Source: Peromyscus leucopus
Lineage: Eukaryota > Chordata > Mammalia > Rodentia > Cricetidae
Assembly: GCF_004664715.2 (NCBI RefSeq)
Contig: NC_051070.1
Span: forward strand, 41,752,456 to 41,816,455
Reading direction: 5' to 3'
DNA: 64,000 nucleotides
Position numbers and translations under genes: made by a program. Numbering within the stretch: position 1 is the first letter of the stretch; every line of letters begins with the position of its first letter. The notes under the pieces are model-generated. The model was not told the origin of the DNA, did not search any database, and was given only the letters and a program-made list of their open reading frames with translations. Positions 12,330 to 21,253 of this stretch are shown here, piece after piece.

Positions 12330-12690
12330 AAAGAGGAAGGTTTATAAGGGCTAGAATTGTTGGGAACAAGGTTGGATAAAGCACAGGGACAAATAGCCAA
12401 AAGAATGGAAACACATGAACTATGAACCAATGGCTGAGGGGCCCCCAACTGGATCAGGCCCTCTGAATGGATAAGACAGTTGATTGGCTTGATCTGTTTG
12501 GGAGGCATCCAGGCACGGGGACCAGGTCTTGTGCTCATTGCATGAGTTAGCTGTTTGAAACCTGAGGCATATGCAGGATCTCTTGGCTTGGCCTGGGAGG
12601 AGGAGATTGGACCTGCCTGGACTGAGTCTACCAGGTTGATCTCATTCCTCAGGGGAGGTTTTACACTGGAGGAAGTGGGAATGGGGGGTA
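12330..12690 (+). mobile_element. L1 3'-UTR fragment in sense, head-on to the minus-strand L1
   Basis: It matches, in sense, the reverse complement of 35300-35650 and the plus copy at 53500-53830. Examples are AAAGCACAGGGACAAATAG, CAACTGGATCAGGCCCTCTG and GGAGGAGGAGATTGGACCTG. It stops at about 12690 without a poly(A) tail and abuts antisense L1 3'-UTR sequence from an upstream part of the same UTR. It is best read as an inverted 3' segment of the adjoining L1, or as a separate truncated copy. Confidence 0.8.
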
Positions 12691-12916
12691 GGCTAAGCTC
12701 CACCCAGGGCCTAGCCGTGGATCTCTGCATGCAGATCCCTCAGTCATTGGATGGGGATTCTAGCATGACAATTAGGGTGTTTGGCCATCCCATCACCAGA
12801 GTAGGTCAGTTCCGGCTGTCTCTCGACCATTGCCAGCAGTCTATTGTGGAGGTATCTTCGTGGATTTCTGTGGGCCTCTCTAGCACTTTGCTTCTTCCTA
12901 TTCTCATGTGGTCTTC

Positions 12917-13428
12917 TGTAGCAGGAATCTTAAAAGTTCTTATTAATAAAATCAAACCTGAGGAGAGTTATTGGGGTCCATGCTGGTAGATCAGAGAGAC
13001 AGAACAAGCCACAGCTATCTCACCTCGCCGGATCCTCAGCTGGTCTTGTCTCCTCAGACTGGAGGTCTCTGAGTCCTCATCCGGAATGGGTCTCAGCTGA
13101 ATTACTGCTCAAAAGCCTGAATGCTTAACCAGCCAAAATCTTCTAGTTTCTGGTCCTCACGCCTTATATATCTTTCTGCTTTCTACCACCACTCCCTGGG
13201 ATTAAAGGCTGGCTTTCTGGGATTAAAGGCGTGTGTCACCATGCTTGGCTATTTCCAATGTGGCCTTGAACTCACAGAGATCCAGAGGGATTTCTATCTC
13301 TGGAATGCTAGGATTAAAGGTGTGAGTGCCACCATTTTCTAGCCTTTGTATCTAGTGGCTGTCTGTTCTCTGACCACAGATAAATTTATTAGAGTACACA
13401 ATATTTTGGGGAACGCAATACCACCACA
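12917..13428 (-). repeat. Solo LTR, family A (ERVK-like), with exact 6-bp TSD GTCTTC
   Basis: The LTR starts TGTGGTGGTATTG and ends TGCTACA on the minus strand, giving TG...CA ends. It is flanked by the exact duplication GTCTTC at 12911-12916 and 13429-13434. Removing it restores the L1 3' UTR, as seen by comparison with the L1 copy at 53210-53270. The minus strand contains AATAAA near the start, two B1-like CCTTTAATCC modules and a GTGAGTTCAAGGCC block. At 512 bp, the solo form implies recombination between two LTRs of a lost provirus. Confidence 0.93.
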
Positions 13429-13679
13429 GTCTTCATTTATTATGGTCTCCTATTCCTTGTTCTCCCTCTCTGTTCTTGATCCAGGTGGGATCTCCTGCTG
13501 TCCAGTCTCTCTTTTCCTCGACCCTCACCCTTCATTACCCCCACTTACGTCCAGGCTGTTCATGTAGATCTCAGCCATTTCTCCATCATTGGGCGATCCC
13601 CGTGTCTTTCTTGGGGTCCTTTTTTCCAGGTAGCCTCCCTGGTGATATAAGTAGCAGTCCAGTCATCCTTGTTTCATAT

Positions 13680-16600
13680 CTAGTATCCTCCTATGACTGA
13701 GTACATATGTTTGTCTTTCTGAGTCTGGGTTGCCTCACTCAAGAAGATTTTTTCTAGATCCATCCATTTGCCTGCAAACCTCATGATGTCATTATTTTTC
13801 TCTGCTGAGTAGTATTCCATTGTGTATATGTACCACATTATATTTATCCATTCTTCAGTTGAAGGGCATTTAGGTTGTTTACAGGTTTTGCCTATTACAA
13901 ACAATGCTGATATGAATAAAGCTGAGCAAGTGCTCTTAAGGTATGATTGAGCATTCCCTGTGTATATGCCCAAGAGTGGTATAGCTGGATCTTGGGGGAG
14001 ATTGATTCCCAATTTTCTAAGAAACACTGTATTGATTTCCAAAGTGGTTGTACAAGTTTGCATTCCCACCAGCAGTGGAGGAGAGTTCCCCTAGCTCCAC
14101 AACCTCTACAGCATAAAGTGTCTTCAGTGTTTTTGATCTTAGCCATTCTGACAGGTGTAAGGTGGTATCACAGAGTTGTTTTGATTTGCATTTCCCTGAT
14201 GATTAGGGATGTTGAGCAATTTCTTAAATGTCTTTCAGCCATTTGAGTTTCCTCTGTTGAGAATTCTCTGTTTAGTTCTAAAGCTCATTTCTTAAGTGGA
14301 CTGTTGATTGTTTTGATTCTTTTGGCTATCCTGGGTTTTTTGTTTTTCCATATGAAGTTGAGTATTATTCTTTCCAGGTCTGTGAAGAATTGTGTTGGTA
14401 TTTTGATGGGGATTGCATTGAATCTGTAGATTGCTTTTGGTAAAATTGCCATTTTTACTATGTTAGTCCTGCCTATACATGAGCATGGGAGATCTTTCAA
14501 TTTTCTGACACCTTCTTCATTTTTTTCAGGAACTTAAAGTTCTTGTCATATAGGTCCTTCACTTGCTTGGTTAGTGTTACCCCAAGGTATTTTATGCCAT
14601 TTGTGGCTATTGTAAATGGTGATGTATCTCTGATTTCCTTCTCAACCTGTTTGTCAATTGTATATAGGTGGGCTACTGGTTTTTTTTTTTTTTGAGATGA
14701 TCTTGTATCCTGATATGTTGCTGAAGGTTTTATAAGGTTTATCAGTTCCTTGGTGGAATCTTTGGGGTCACTCAAGTATATGATCATGTCTTCTGCAAAT
14801 AAGGAAAGCTTGACTTCTTCCTTTCCAATTTGTATCCCCTTAATCTCCTTATGTTGTCTTATCGCTCTGGCTAGAACTTCAAGTACTATATTGAATAAGT
14901 ATAGGGAGAGTGGACAGCCTTGCCTCGTTCCTGACTATGGTGGAATTGCTTTAAGTTTCTGTCCATTTAATTTGATGTTGGTTATTGGCTTGCTGTAAAT
15001 TGCCTTTATTATGTTTAGGTATGTTCCCTGTATTCCTGATCACTCCAAGACTTTTATCATGAAGGGGTGTTGGACTTTGTCAAATGCCTTTTCTGCATCT
15101 AGTGAGATGATCATGTGGTTTTTTTCTTTGAGTTTGTTTATATGGTGTATTACATTGATGGACTTTCGTATGTTGAACCACCCTTGCATCCCTGGGATGA
15201 AGCCTACTTGATCATGGTGGATAATTGTTTTGATGTGTTCTTGGAATCTATTTGCCAGTATTTTATTGAGTATTTTTGCATCAATATTCATGAGGAAGAT
15301 CAGTCTGTAGTTCTTTCTTTGTTGTATCCTTGTTTGGTTTAACAATCAAGGTTATTGTAGCCTCATAGAAGGAGTTTGGTAATGTTCCTTCTGTTTCTAT
15401 TGTGTGGAACGATTTAGAGATTATTGGTATTAACTCTTCTTTGAAGATCTGGTAGAATTCTGTGCTGAAACCATCTGGTCCTGGGCTTTTTTTTTTCCCC
15501 CTTGGGAGATATTTAATGACTGTTTCTATTTCCTTAGGGGTTATTGGACTATGTAAATAGTTTATTTGGTCTTAATTTAACTTAGGTATGTGGTACCTAT
15601 CCAGAAAATTATCCATTTCTTTTAGATTTTCCAGTTTTGTGGAGTAGAGTTTTCTGATGTATGACCTGATGATTCTCTAGATTTCCTCAATGTCTGTAGT
15701 TATGTTCCCCTGATTTTGTTGATTTGGATTCTCTCTCTGTGTCTTTTGGTTAGTTTGGATAAGGCTTGTCTATCTTGTTGATTTTCTCAAAGAACCAGCT
15801 CTTTGTTTCATTAATTTTTTGTATTGTTCCCTTTGTTTCTATTTTATTGATTTCACCTCTCACTTTAATAATTTCCTGGCATCTATGCTTCCTGGGAGAC
15901 TTTGCTTCTTCTTGTTCTAGAGCTTTCAGGTGTGCTGTTAAGTCGCTAGTGTGAGATTTCTCCAACTTCTTTATGTGGGCATTTAGTGCTATGAATTTCC
16001 CTCTTAGCACTGCTTTCATAGTGTCCCATAAGTTTGGCTATGTGGTGTCTTCATTTTCGTTGATCTCTAGGAAGTCTTTAATTTCTTTTTTATTTCTTCC
16101 TTAACCCATTGGTGATTCAGTTTAGCATTATTCAGTTTCCATGAGATTGTAGGTTTTCTGTAGTTTTTGTTGTTGTTGAAATCTAACTTAAACCATGGTG
16201 GTCTGATAGGACACAGGATGTTATTCCAATTGTTTTGTATCTGTTGAGATTTGCTTTGTGGCCAAGTATGTGGTCGATTTTAGATATGGTTCCATGGGGT
16301 GCTGACAAGGTATATTCTTTTTTGTTAGGATGGAATGTTCTGTAGATATCAATTAAGTCCATTTGAGTCATGACATCAGTTAAGTCCTTTCTTTCTCTGT
16401 TAAGTTTCTATTTGGGAGATCTGTACAGTGGTGGTGAAAGTGGGGTGTTGAAGTCTCCCACTATTAATGTGTGGGGTTTTATATGTGGTTTAAGCTTTAG
16501 TAATGTTTCTTTTACATATGTGGGTGCCCTTTGGGGCATAAATGTTCAGAATTGAAACTTCATCTTGGTGGACCTTTCCTGTGATGAGTATGTAATGCCC

Positions 16601-16873
16601 TTCTTGATTTCTTTTGATTGATTTTAGTTTGAAGTCCATTTTGCTGGATATCAGGATGGCTGCACCCGCCTGTTTCTTAAGACTGTTTGATTGGAAAGTG
16701 TTTTCCCAGGCTTTTACTCTTAGGTAGTGTCTATCTTTGAATTTGAGATGTGTTTCCTGTATGCAGCAGAAAGATGGGTCCTGCTTTCATATCCATTCTG
16801 TAAGCTTATGTCTTTTTATAGGTGAATTAAGTCCATTGATATTAAGGGATATTAATGACCAGTGATTGTTCAT
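13680..16873 (-). pseudogene. L1 ORF2 pseudogene (endonuclease-reverse transcriptase)
   Basis: ORF2 encodes the L1 endonuclease and reverse transcriptase that perform target-primed integration. Recognisable pieces on the minus strand include the endonuclease start (around 16873, NNHWSLISLNINGLN-like), the SDHHGLS endonuclease end near 16190, and [18 protein letters not shown] followed by [13 protein letters not shown] (RT, near 15280-15170). The ADDMIIYLSDP catalytic block lies near 14790, and the C-terminal cysteine region CRGCG...LLHCWWECK is near 14070. Stops and frameshifts break the frame repeatedly. The sequence jumps from KNKKPRIAK (near 14310) to a point about 170 codons further on, an internal deletion. 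It ends at a TAG at 13680. Confidence 0.9.
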
Positions 16874-16921
16874 TCATGTTATTTTTTGGTGGTAGTATGT
16901 GTGTACTTCTCTTCTTTGGGG

Positions 16922-18051
16922 TTAACTGCTGTGGCTTTTATCTATTGACTGTGTTTTCGAGGGTTTATCTGACTTCCTTAGGATGGATTTTCCTTCTAGT
17001 TCTTTCTGTAGGGCTGGGTTTGTGGATAAGTATTGTTTAAATGTGGCTTTGTCTTGGAATGTCTTGTTCACTCTGTCTATGATGATTGAAAGTTTGGCTG
17101 GGTATATTAGTCTATGCTGGCATCTATGGTCTCTTAGTGTCTGCATTATATCTGTCCAGGTCCTTCTGGCTTTCAAAGTCTCCATTGAGAAATTGAGTGT
17201 TATTCTGGTGTGTTTACCTTTATGAGTCACTTGGCCTTTTTCCTTAGCTGCTCTTAATATTCTTTCTTTATTCTGTATGTTTAGTTGTTTAATTATTATG
17301 TGGCGAGGGGACTTTTTTGGGGGGTCTAGTCTGTTTCGTGTTCTATATTCTTCTTGTATCTTCATAGGCATTTCCTTCTTTAAGTTGGTAAAGTTTTCTT
17401 CTATGATCTTTTGAATATATTTTTCTGTGCCTTTGAGTTGGTATTCTCCTCCTTCTTCTATCCCTATTATTAGTAGGTTTGGTTTTTTCATGTTGTCCCA
17501 AATTTCTTGGACATTTTGGTTCATGACTTTGTTGGCTTTAGTGTTTTCTTTGACTGATGAATCTATTTCTTCTACCGTATCTTCAACTCCTCAATGCCAG
17601 AGATCCTCTCTTCCATTTCTTGAATTCTGTTGGTTATACTTGCATCTGAAGTTCCCAATCATTTACTCAGATTTTCTATTCCCAGCATTCCCTCTGTTTG
17701 TGTCTTCTTCATTTTTTCTATTTTCCTATTCAGGTCTTAGACTGTTTCCTTCATCTGTTTCATTGCTTTTTCATGATTTTCTTTCAGTGCCTTATTGTTT
17801 TCTTCCAGACTTTATAGTTTTCTTCAACTTATTTGTCCTTTCCTCTAGTTTTTTATAGCTTTCTTCCCATTTTTTGTCTTTTCCTCTATATAAGCCTCTA
17901 CCTTCTTCATGATGTTATTCATAAGGCTGTTTTCTTCTGCTTCTTTCAATTTTTGATGTTCAGGTCCAGATGTTGGAGGATGGCTAGGTTCTGGTGATGC
18001 TGTATTGCTCTTCATTTTGTTGCATGTACTTCTGCCTTGATGTCTGCCCAT
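16922..18051 (-). pseudogene. L1 ORF1 pseudogene (RNA-binding chaperone)
   Basis: ORF1p is the L1 RNA-binding protein that forms coiled-coil trimers. The likely start is the ATG at 18051. The N-terminal part stays open to about 17845. The middle, coiled-coil-like region (17845-17525) has several stops. The C-terminal part (17524-16922) is open for 200 codons and shows the family's conserved core: NLLIIGIEEG, then RTRNRLDP...SPRHIIIKQL and the ILRAAKEKGQVTHKGK block, and PALQKELEG near the end. The total span (about 1.13 kb) is normal for rodent ORF1, so damage is by point changes rather than a large deletion. Confidence 0.88.
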
Positions 18052-18480
18052 CTCCTTGTAGATCATTCTTGGTCTTATCAGCACACTTGGTCCAGACAGA
18101 GCTGACAGATTCAGGAAGAATCTCTCTCTTGTCCAGATGGGAGCTCTCTTATCCAGATGAAAACTCCAGGGCAGGATGGGCACTCTTGTCCAGAAGGGAA
18201 GTCTGGGGCAGGATGGGAGCTGGGGCCGGTCCCTAAGTCTCAGGAAGTGGTTGGTGTCTTGGGCAGATGGACTTCTGAGCAGGCCGTGGAGATTGCAGGC
18301 TCTGCTGGTGGTCTTGCAGAAGGGCAGCCTTCTAGGTAGGGCTAGAAGGGAACCTGCCAGGTGGCCAGAACCTGGGGCCAAGTTGGGCAGGTCTTCCCCG
18401 GAGTGACTGGTGCCCAGGAATGGGGTCTAGGCTGAGCCCGGGCACTCACCTCTGGTCCAGAAGGGAAGTCCGGGCTAGTT
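18052..18480 (-). promoter_or_regulatory. L1 5' UTR / internal promoter region
   Basis: This GC-rich block sits upstream of ORF1 on the minus strand. It stands out from its AT-rich surroundings and has repeated CCAGA(A/T)GGGA(A/G) phrases on the plus strand (near 18130, 18190 and 18455). It is the expected place of the L1 internal RNA polymerase II promoter. I see no tandem monomer array of the mouse A/F/Tf kind. Its presence shows the insertion reached the 5' end of the element. The upper edge is drawn where composition returns to AT-rich. Confidence 0.75.
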
Positions 18481-19040
18481 GAAATTTTCTAATGTGTGTA
18501 GGTGTATAGAAATCAAACTGCTGGTAACCTGGAAGATTTCTCTCTGCTGGATACATCATATAATATCAGAAGCAGAAAATTAGGGTGTTAGGAGAGAGAA
18601 GCCATTAACAGACTTAGGCAGCTGTGGACCCAGTATGCTATGCCAAAATGATTAGCCAGACAATAGATACCTATTAGTGTAGTAATGGCCTCAACCTTAT
18701 GTGAGTAGCCAACCACTTTCTGATTTTAGGCATTCCACAAGAGGAAACTCATACCTAGGATTGTCAATCTAGCCAAGTACCCTTGGCTGGGAAGCCTATG
18801 ATGCTGAGGAGATAAACTACCATTATGGTGCAAAATTTGCACAATATCAAACTGCCTTCTAAAACCAAAAAAGTAATTGCATGCCTACATATTAGTGAAG
18901 CTATTACTCCTCACACTTGGAACTTCTCCTAACACAGAGTGCCATAAATGGCCAAAGTGCAAAGAATAAGTCTTAGTGGTGGATTTCTGCCATAAATGGG
19001 ACATCTATATTTCAGGTCCTTCCCCTCAAGACTCTAGAAC
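18481..19040 (+). mobile_element. Old Lx-like L1 3' UTR fragment, sense
   Basis: CCTATGATGCTGAGG, ACTTGGAACTTCTCCTAACA and TTTCAGGTCCTTCCCCTCAAG resemble the long 3' UTR of old rodent Lx elements. The sequence appears to continue, after the insertions at 19041-20089, in 20461-20840. It is the host sequence into which the LTRs landed. Confidence 0.5.
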
Positions 19041-19394
19041 TGCCCTGATCTACAGGGCTACAACGTGGTTCTAGACCACCCTAAGGACGGAATGATAGAG
19101 ACAGGATATACAAGGAAATACACTAAGACAATATTCTGATCAAGGTGCAACTTTATTTTTCTTCAGGAGGGTTTATATAGTTCCTGCAGGGTTGGGGGAG
19201 CAAGAAGCTGTCATCTGCATAAGGTGGGGCAAGCTAACAGGATGTTTGTATAGGATGTCCACAGGGTGAAAGGGTCAAGGGCTCTGACTCAATGTCCTGT
19301 TGCTAGGCAACCTGACTGTAAAATAATCTAGTTCCCTTTCTTATGGGGGTCTGTATTTTTCTACTACCTAGAGATTCTATCCTTGTCTCTGACA
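19041..19394 (-). repeat. Solo LTR, family F, complete, with 6-bp TSD (1 mismatch)
   Basis: On the minus strand it runs from TGTCAGAGACAAGG to GATCAGGGCA (TG...CA, 354 bp). It carries a good TATA box (CTATATAAAC at about 19171-19180) and a polyadenylation signal AATAAA (19152-19157) about 20 bp further on. The flanks TAGAAC (19035-19040) and TGGAAC (19395-19400) are a 6-bp TSD with one change. This is a class-II-like endogenous retrovirus LTR with readable promoter signals. No internal region is present. Confidence 0.87.
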
Positions 19395-19669
19395 TGGAAC
19401 CAACTTCTGTTCTAGATTGCTGTATGTTGCTGTGAAAAACAATCATGACAAAGGCAACTCGGGGAAGCAAAGTATTTTTTCATCACTCTAAGGTCACGAT
19501 TTATCACAAAGGGAAGTGAGGACAGGAGCTCCGGCAGGCCTTGTCAGTGTTCTCATCTTCCAAACAGCAACTCCTTACACTCTGAGCCCTCACTGGGTTT
19601 TCAGCTCAAAATGTACAAAACCATCCATCTAACTTCACAAAATATTTCAAGGTGTAAAAGCCATATGGT
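19395..19669 (-). repeat. Common rodent interspersed repeat, antisense, unnamed
   Basis: The phrases TTGCTGTGAAAAACAATCATGACAAAGGCAACT and AGGGAAGTGAGGACAGGAGCTC are a diverged, reverse-complement form of a repeat very common in rodents, whose end reads like CACAGCAATAGAAACCCTA. A sense copy of the same repeat is at 60690-61085. I cannot assign its Repbase name with confidence. Confidence 0.6.
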
Positions 19670-20089
19670 TGTAGATGTAACCAACTGTCTTATTAAATAA
19701 GAAACACAGAACCAATGTAAAAGAGAAAGCCAAGAGGTCAGAGCTCAGAGCTAAAATTTCACCCTTCCTCCTCCGGTCGTCCTGGCTTCCCGAAAGAGAG
19801 CTATTTCCCTGTGTGTAAGTCGTTTCATAGTCATTCTGCCTTCTCATTGGTTGTAAACCCAAACACGTGACTGCCTCATCACTGTCTGTATGTACAGCCC
19901 CCCAGGTCTTAAAGGCATATGTCTCCAATGCTGGCTGTATCCCTGAACACACAGAGATCTATGGGGTTAAAGGCATGTGCCACCACCACCACACTCTGCC
20001 TATGGCTCTAATAGCTCTGACCCCCAGACTACTTTATTTATTAACATACAATCAAAATCACATTTCAGTATAATTAGAATACCACCACA
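19670..20089 (-). repeat. Solo LTR, family E, with exact 6-bp TSD TATGGT
   Basis: The minus strand begins TGTGGTGGTATTCTAATT and ends GTTACATCTACA. The exact duplication TATGGT flanks it at 19664-19669 and 20090-20095. It is homologous to 56398-56870. It contains TTAATAAATAAAGT (polyadenylation signal), a B1-like GGCACATGCCTTTAACCCC module and a second CATATGCCTTTAA phrase, and the conserved block CCAATGAGAAGGCAGAA. It is a solo LTR, with no proviral body. Confidence 0.92.
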
Positions 20090-20460
20090 TATGGTAAGTC
20101 CCATCACAGCAACATCCTATGTTTCTGGGAATAATTTATCTGAACCTTCATCAACACTCAAGCAAATATCAGATATTGCAAGTTCCTATTCAGTAGACCA
20201 TCTTTCTGCAAATAGTTGAGCCAATCAATTAAATAAACTCTTTGTACCATTTTTAATTATGTAAGCTTCAATATTAATTCAAGAAAATCAACAAATTCAG
20301 CCTTGTCTAATTTTATACTCCTTCCAACATTTTCCTACATTCTTAAAATCTATCACTGCAAATTCCCTCCAGAAAACTGCTTGAATTAATTAAAAGCCCC
20401 ATTATGTTATCTAGGGGTATATTACACCTCCTCATGGATCTCAATTTCTACCTGACCTTT
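20090..20460. other. Host sequence between LTR E and the older L1 3' UTR
   Basis: No gene. It is probably the remainder of the repeat disrupted by LTR E. It is not assignable by eye. Confidence 0.35.
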
Positions 20461-20837
20461 ACAGGCCTGCTTAACCTTAACTGTATGGTGAGTCAGCAGG
20501 CAATAATAGGTGTCATAATCATGTCTTCTAGATGTGACAGGAATTTTGCACCCAGGAACTCACAGCAGCTGTGGCTGTTGGCACAAATCCTGGATAAGAT
20601 CAAGCCAATCAATGTTCCAGTATAGATGTGGAAGGAGCACATGAATAGCCCACTCCTAACCAAGTAGCTCTTGATAGCTGATGGATACTAAGGAGACAAT
20701 TTTCACTGAGGGTGATTCCCCTTGCAGGTTAACAATACTCCAATGGATGTCCTGTTACCCATACATATGTAGCAGGGCTAATATCTGTGGGTTAGTAGAA
20801 ATAGGACATGAAGTTGGAGGGTATCTAGGATGGATGG

Positions 20838-20841
<4 letters not shown>
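20461..20841 (+). mobile_element. Old Lx-like L1 3' UTR fragment, sense (continuation)
   Basis: GAACTCACAGCAGCTGTGG, GATCAAGCCAATCAATGTTCC and TCTTGATAGCTGATGGAT are Lx 3'-UTR-like and follow the order expected after 18481-19040. The split is explained by the LTRs inserted between. Confidence 0.5.

Positions 20842-20887
<46 letters not shown>
20842..20887. repeat. (TA)n at the edge of an LTR
   Basis: About 23 TA units directly touch the LTR at 20887. The array sits where the LTR's target duplication should be, so it has probably grown from it. Confidence 0.93.
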
Positions 20888-20893
<6 letters not shown>

Positions 20894-21253
20894 GCTGAAG
20901 TTTTCCTGTGTCTTGCCCGGTCCGTAGCCACTCAGACCCACGTAAACAGACAGAGGCTTATATTAATTAAAACTGCTCAGCCATTAGCTCAGGTCTACCA
21001 CTGACTAGCTCTTACAATTAAATTCAGACCATTTCTGTTAAACTATTTGTCCCCACGTGTTTCATGGATTTATGCTGCTCCCTGGATGGATGGATGGATG
21101 GATGGATGGATGGATGGATGGATGGTGTCTCCCCACTCAGCCTTCCTCTCCCAGAATTCTCCTTGTCTGCTTATTCTACCTATACTGGTAGAATTGACTA
21201 CTGGCCAATCAGTGTTTTATTAAACCAGTGTACAAAAGCATTATCTCACAGCA
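20887..21253 (-). repeat. Solo LTR, family G, related to the 26-kb provirus LTR
   Basis: The minus strand starts TGCTGTGAGATAATGC and ends AGCTATTTCA. The block AATAAAACACTGATTGGCCAGT and the following GTAGAATAAGCAGACAAGGAGAATT are shared, with changes, with the provirus LTR at 28466-28812. It ends in the GCCTCTGTCTG...GGGTCTGAGTGGC block. An internal (GGAT)n array lies at 21084-21125. The 3' flank GATATG against (TA)n on the other side suggests an original GATATA-like TSD. Confidence 0.8.
21084..21125. repeat. (GGAT)n tetranucleotide array inside LTR G
   Basis: About ten uninterrupted GGAT units inside the solo LTR. It gives a spurious Met-Asp-Gly-Trp repeat frame. Confidence 0.96.

Larger units (their letters stand above)
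12691..18480 (-). mobile_element. Near full-length, inactive L1 (LINE-1), antisense
   Basis: Reading the minus strand from 18480 downward gives a GC-rich 5' UTR, ORF1 (18051-16922), ORF2 (16873-13680) and a 3' UTR that is interrupted by a solo LTR (12917-13428) and resumes at 12691-12910. The 3'-UTR tail is not in line; its equivalent lies inverted at 12330-12690. Both ORFs carry stops and frameshifts. ORF2 lacks roughly 500 bp in its C-terminal half, judged from L1 ORF2 order known in rodents. The element cannot retrotranspose on its own. The good state of the 5' UTR suggests it is younger than the Lx-like 3' UTR around it. Confidence 0.93.

Noticed and set aside
12330..18480. Twin-primed L1 insertion
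   Set aside because: In twin priming the poly(A)-bearing 3' segment points outward; here the inverted 3' segment points inward with no tail at the junction.
18052..18480. CpG-island promoter of a host gene
   Set aside because: The GC-rich block lies exactly where the L1 5' UTR is expected and is contiguous with ORF1 of that element.
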